This document shows positions 62,601 to 64,000 of a stretch of 64,000 nucleotides of DNA, piece after piece. The position numbers were made by a program, and so were the translations under genes. The number at the start of each line of letters is the position of its first letter. Within the stretch, counting starts at the first letter, position 1. The DNA lies in assembly GCA_004794785.1 (NCBI GenBank), contig SJOL01006479.1:696724-760723 (forward strand), written 5' to 3'. Source of the DNA: Opisthorchis felineus (lineage: Eukaryota; Platyhelminthes; Trematoda; Opisthorchiida; Opisthorchiidae). The notes under the pieces are model-generated. The model was not told the origin of the DNA. It was given only the letters and a program-made list of their open reading frames with translations, and did not search any database.

Positions 62601-62700
62601 GGTTCCTACCTCAGCTGTTTATTGTGTTTTCCAGCAGATATGGTACAGCTGTCATTGGGCTGCTATTTTTAATTCATGTGATAATAAGCCCACCTTTTTC
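59620..62700. other. Gene-free stretch with one possible exon
   Basis: At about 61408-61617 (+) an acceptor-like 'atgtatttccag' precedes a frame with charged then hydrophobic residues (HEVIVNNTTKPHG, VFMLIAVLCLP) that meets a TAA or a GTAAAC donor. This is the best unassigned exon candidate in the right half, but I cannot name a family. Otherwise nothing is seen. Confidence 0.3.
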
Positions 62701-63160
62701 TTAACATAATTCACCAATAATAAGTTTGCAGAAAAGTCTTCCGTAGCCCACCACCAGTTTAACCCTTTCTCTTCGGGCTCTTCAGGTAGGCGCGGTCCCC
62801 GAGGTTTCGTCAACCTGAACCCAAATTGTACCAAGTTTGCGAATTACACCTATTTGCACACCGATTTAGCTTTAACAGCAGACTCAACTGAGTCCTAGCT
62901 GAATCTTCCGTTTATGATATTCTTCTCCAAATGAATGTGACCACCTGGTGTTTTAGTTCTTGTGATATTCGAGATATCGCAGTATATTTTCCTGAATGGA
63001 ACTACTCATAAGATTGCTGAAGGCTCTTCGAAAGCTCACGGCCGGTATCACACTTTCGCTTTGGGCTCATCGGGTAAAGGCAGCCCTACGAACGATTCAG
63101 GTAGAAGTCAGATCTCCCGTGAAAACCAAATTGATGTGTAAATTAGTGTATTTCATTTGA
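62700..63160. repeat. Family B locus 7, two direct units and an inverted end
   Basis: The first partial unit (62710-62840) has on the minus strand CUGAAGA (62785-62779) and a paired GCCC/GGGU stem II, but GAAA reads UAAA and the cleavage site is lost. The second unit (about 62850-63110) has CCGAUGA (63073-63067) and GAUA. An inverted end 'gtgaaaaccaaattgatgtg' lies near 63119. Both ribozymes look dead. Confidence 0.65.
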
Positions 63161-64000
63161 TCTTTGTTCTGATGATTTCATCTGTTGGTTAAAATGATGT
63201 CAACCGATCATAAGCGGTTGAGCGTCTTCTGCACTGACGCTGCCGAAGTTATGGCCGTTATCAACGGTTTATGAAGCCGCGAAGTGGTCTGAACATAATC
63301 ATCTCCATCGGGTGTAAACCGAATGCCAGGAGTTATGGTCGTCTTAGCCAGCATATCATCCGCATCGTATTTTACTCGGTTTATGTTGGGGATATCAGTA
63401 TCCTCAAAAATCAATTAATTGTCGAAGTATTGGCAAGTTACTTTCCAAAAATTCGGATTTTTGTTTTGTTTGCGCCATTTTGTGCCATCCTGGACATTTT
63501 TTCAAGAGACTGCCTTTCTCTCCTATTGGCTAGTTGCACTTTGTATGTGCTGACGCATTTTTCGCTTCCCAAGGTCATCCACAATATATGTGTTCGATGT
63601 TGCTCCCGCAATATATTGCCTCTGAGAGGGGCAGTAGAAGCTCTCCTCTGAAGGTTCGATGTCCTTCTCTCCGCGCTGGGAGTAGTTGCTTTCGTATGGT
63701 ATCTGCGGAGTTGAGCGCTCGTTCTCACTTCGTGTGTAGCAGTTGATCGTAGCTGTTCATGCTGTATCAGTTTATTCTCGCGTCATTTTGTCTGGAATAA
63801 CACAAATCAAAAGGACATCCCTTGTAGTGGAATGCTGAAAGTGGATTACCGTTATATGTGCTGATACGGCTGTGCATTGACGCGCAGCTAAACAAGGACG
63901 CAGCAATAATCTACTGCGCATTGAGGGCGTTACATCAAATGGTGGCGAAAATATCTCATCCGAAATGCCGAGACAGAGAACGGAATGTCATTTGTCCTAT
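63160..64000. other. Right edge, unassigned
   Basis: A 126-codon plus frame (63271-63651) and minus frames (63438-63728, 63208-63414) overlap. No motif supports either strand. Confidence 0.35.

Noticed and set aside
1..64000. CRISPR arrays, operons or bacterial-type genes
   Set aside because: No regularly spaced repeats with unique spacers; the gene structure is spliced and eukaryotic.

Overview
The window is nuclear DNA from a metazoan. It has spliced genes, micro-introns beside multi-kilobase introns, tRNA-derived SINEs, degenerate LINEs, an LTR-retrotransposon remnant and a repeat family carrying hammerhead ribozymes. It most resembles a digenean trematode (fluke), probably an opisthorchiid such as Clonorchis or Opisthorchis. 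That placement is inference from memory: peptides read from the SINE and from the antisense of the ribozyme repeat recur as spurious 'hypothetical proteins' in those gene sets. No search was run.

The only intact host gene I can support is adenylosuccinate synthetase (ADSS), complete on the + strand from 16280 to 33412. It has 8 exons and 439 codons with all family motifs. Its first four introns are micro-introns of 39, 36, 34 and 41 bp. Its last three are 6.2, 6.3 and 3.2 kb and are loaded with transposable-element insertions.

Layout. 1-16.2 kb is repeat-rich upstream DNA: four copies of a pyrimidine-rich retroposon-like repeat (family A, three forward, one reverse) and a degenerate LINE ORF1. 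16.3-33.4 kb is ADSS; intron 4 holds two SINEs, intron 5 holds scrambled LINE blocks and a ribozyme-bearing insertion, and intron 6 holds a second ribozyme-bearing insertion. 33.4-64 kb has no recognisable host gene. It holds a tRNA-headed repeat with a hammerhead-like core, a SINE, a nearly full-length dead LINE (36.7-39.4 kb), a gag pseudogene with part of an LTR (42.9-44.0 kb), a 160-bp GAT microsatellite, and five more ribozyme-repeat loci.

The most interesting system is repeat family B. Its conserved core, read on one strand, folds as a type I hammerhead ribozyme: CTGATGA, a 4-bp stem II, GAAA, and a self-complementary CCGG at stem III followed by a GUC cleavage site. Two insertions have 13-bp target-site duplications, units recur at a 307-bp spacing, and most loci carry inverted copies. 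This fits Penelope-like-element pseudo-LTRs or an Smalpha-type hammerhead retroposon. Only the copy at 29096-29136 (minus) looks fully intact.
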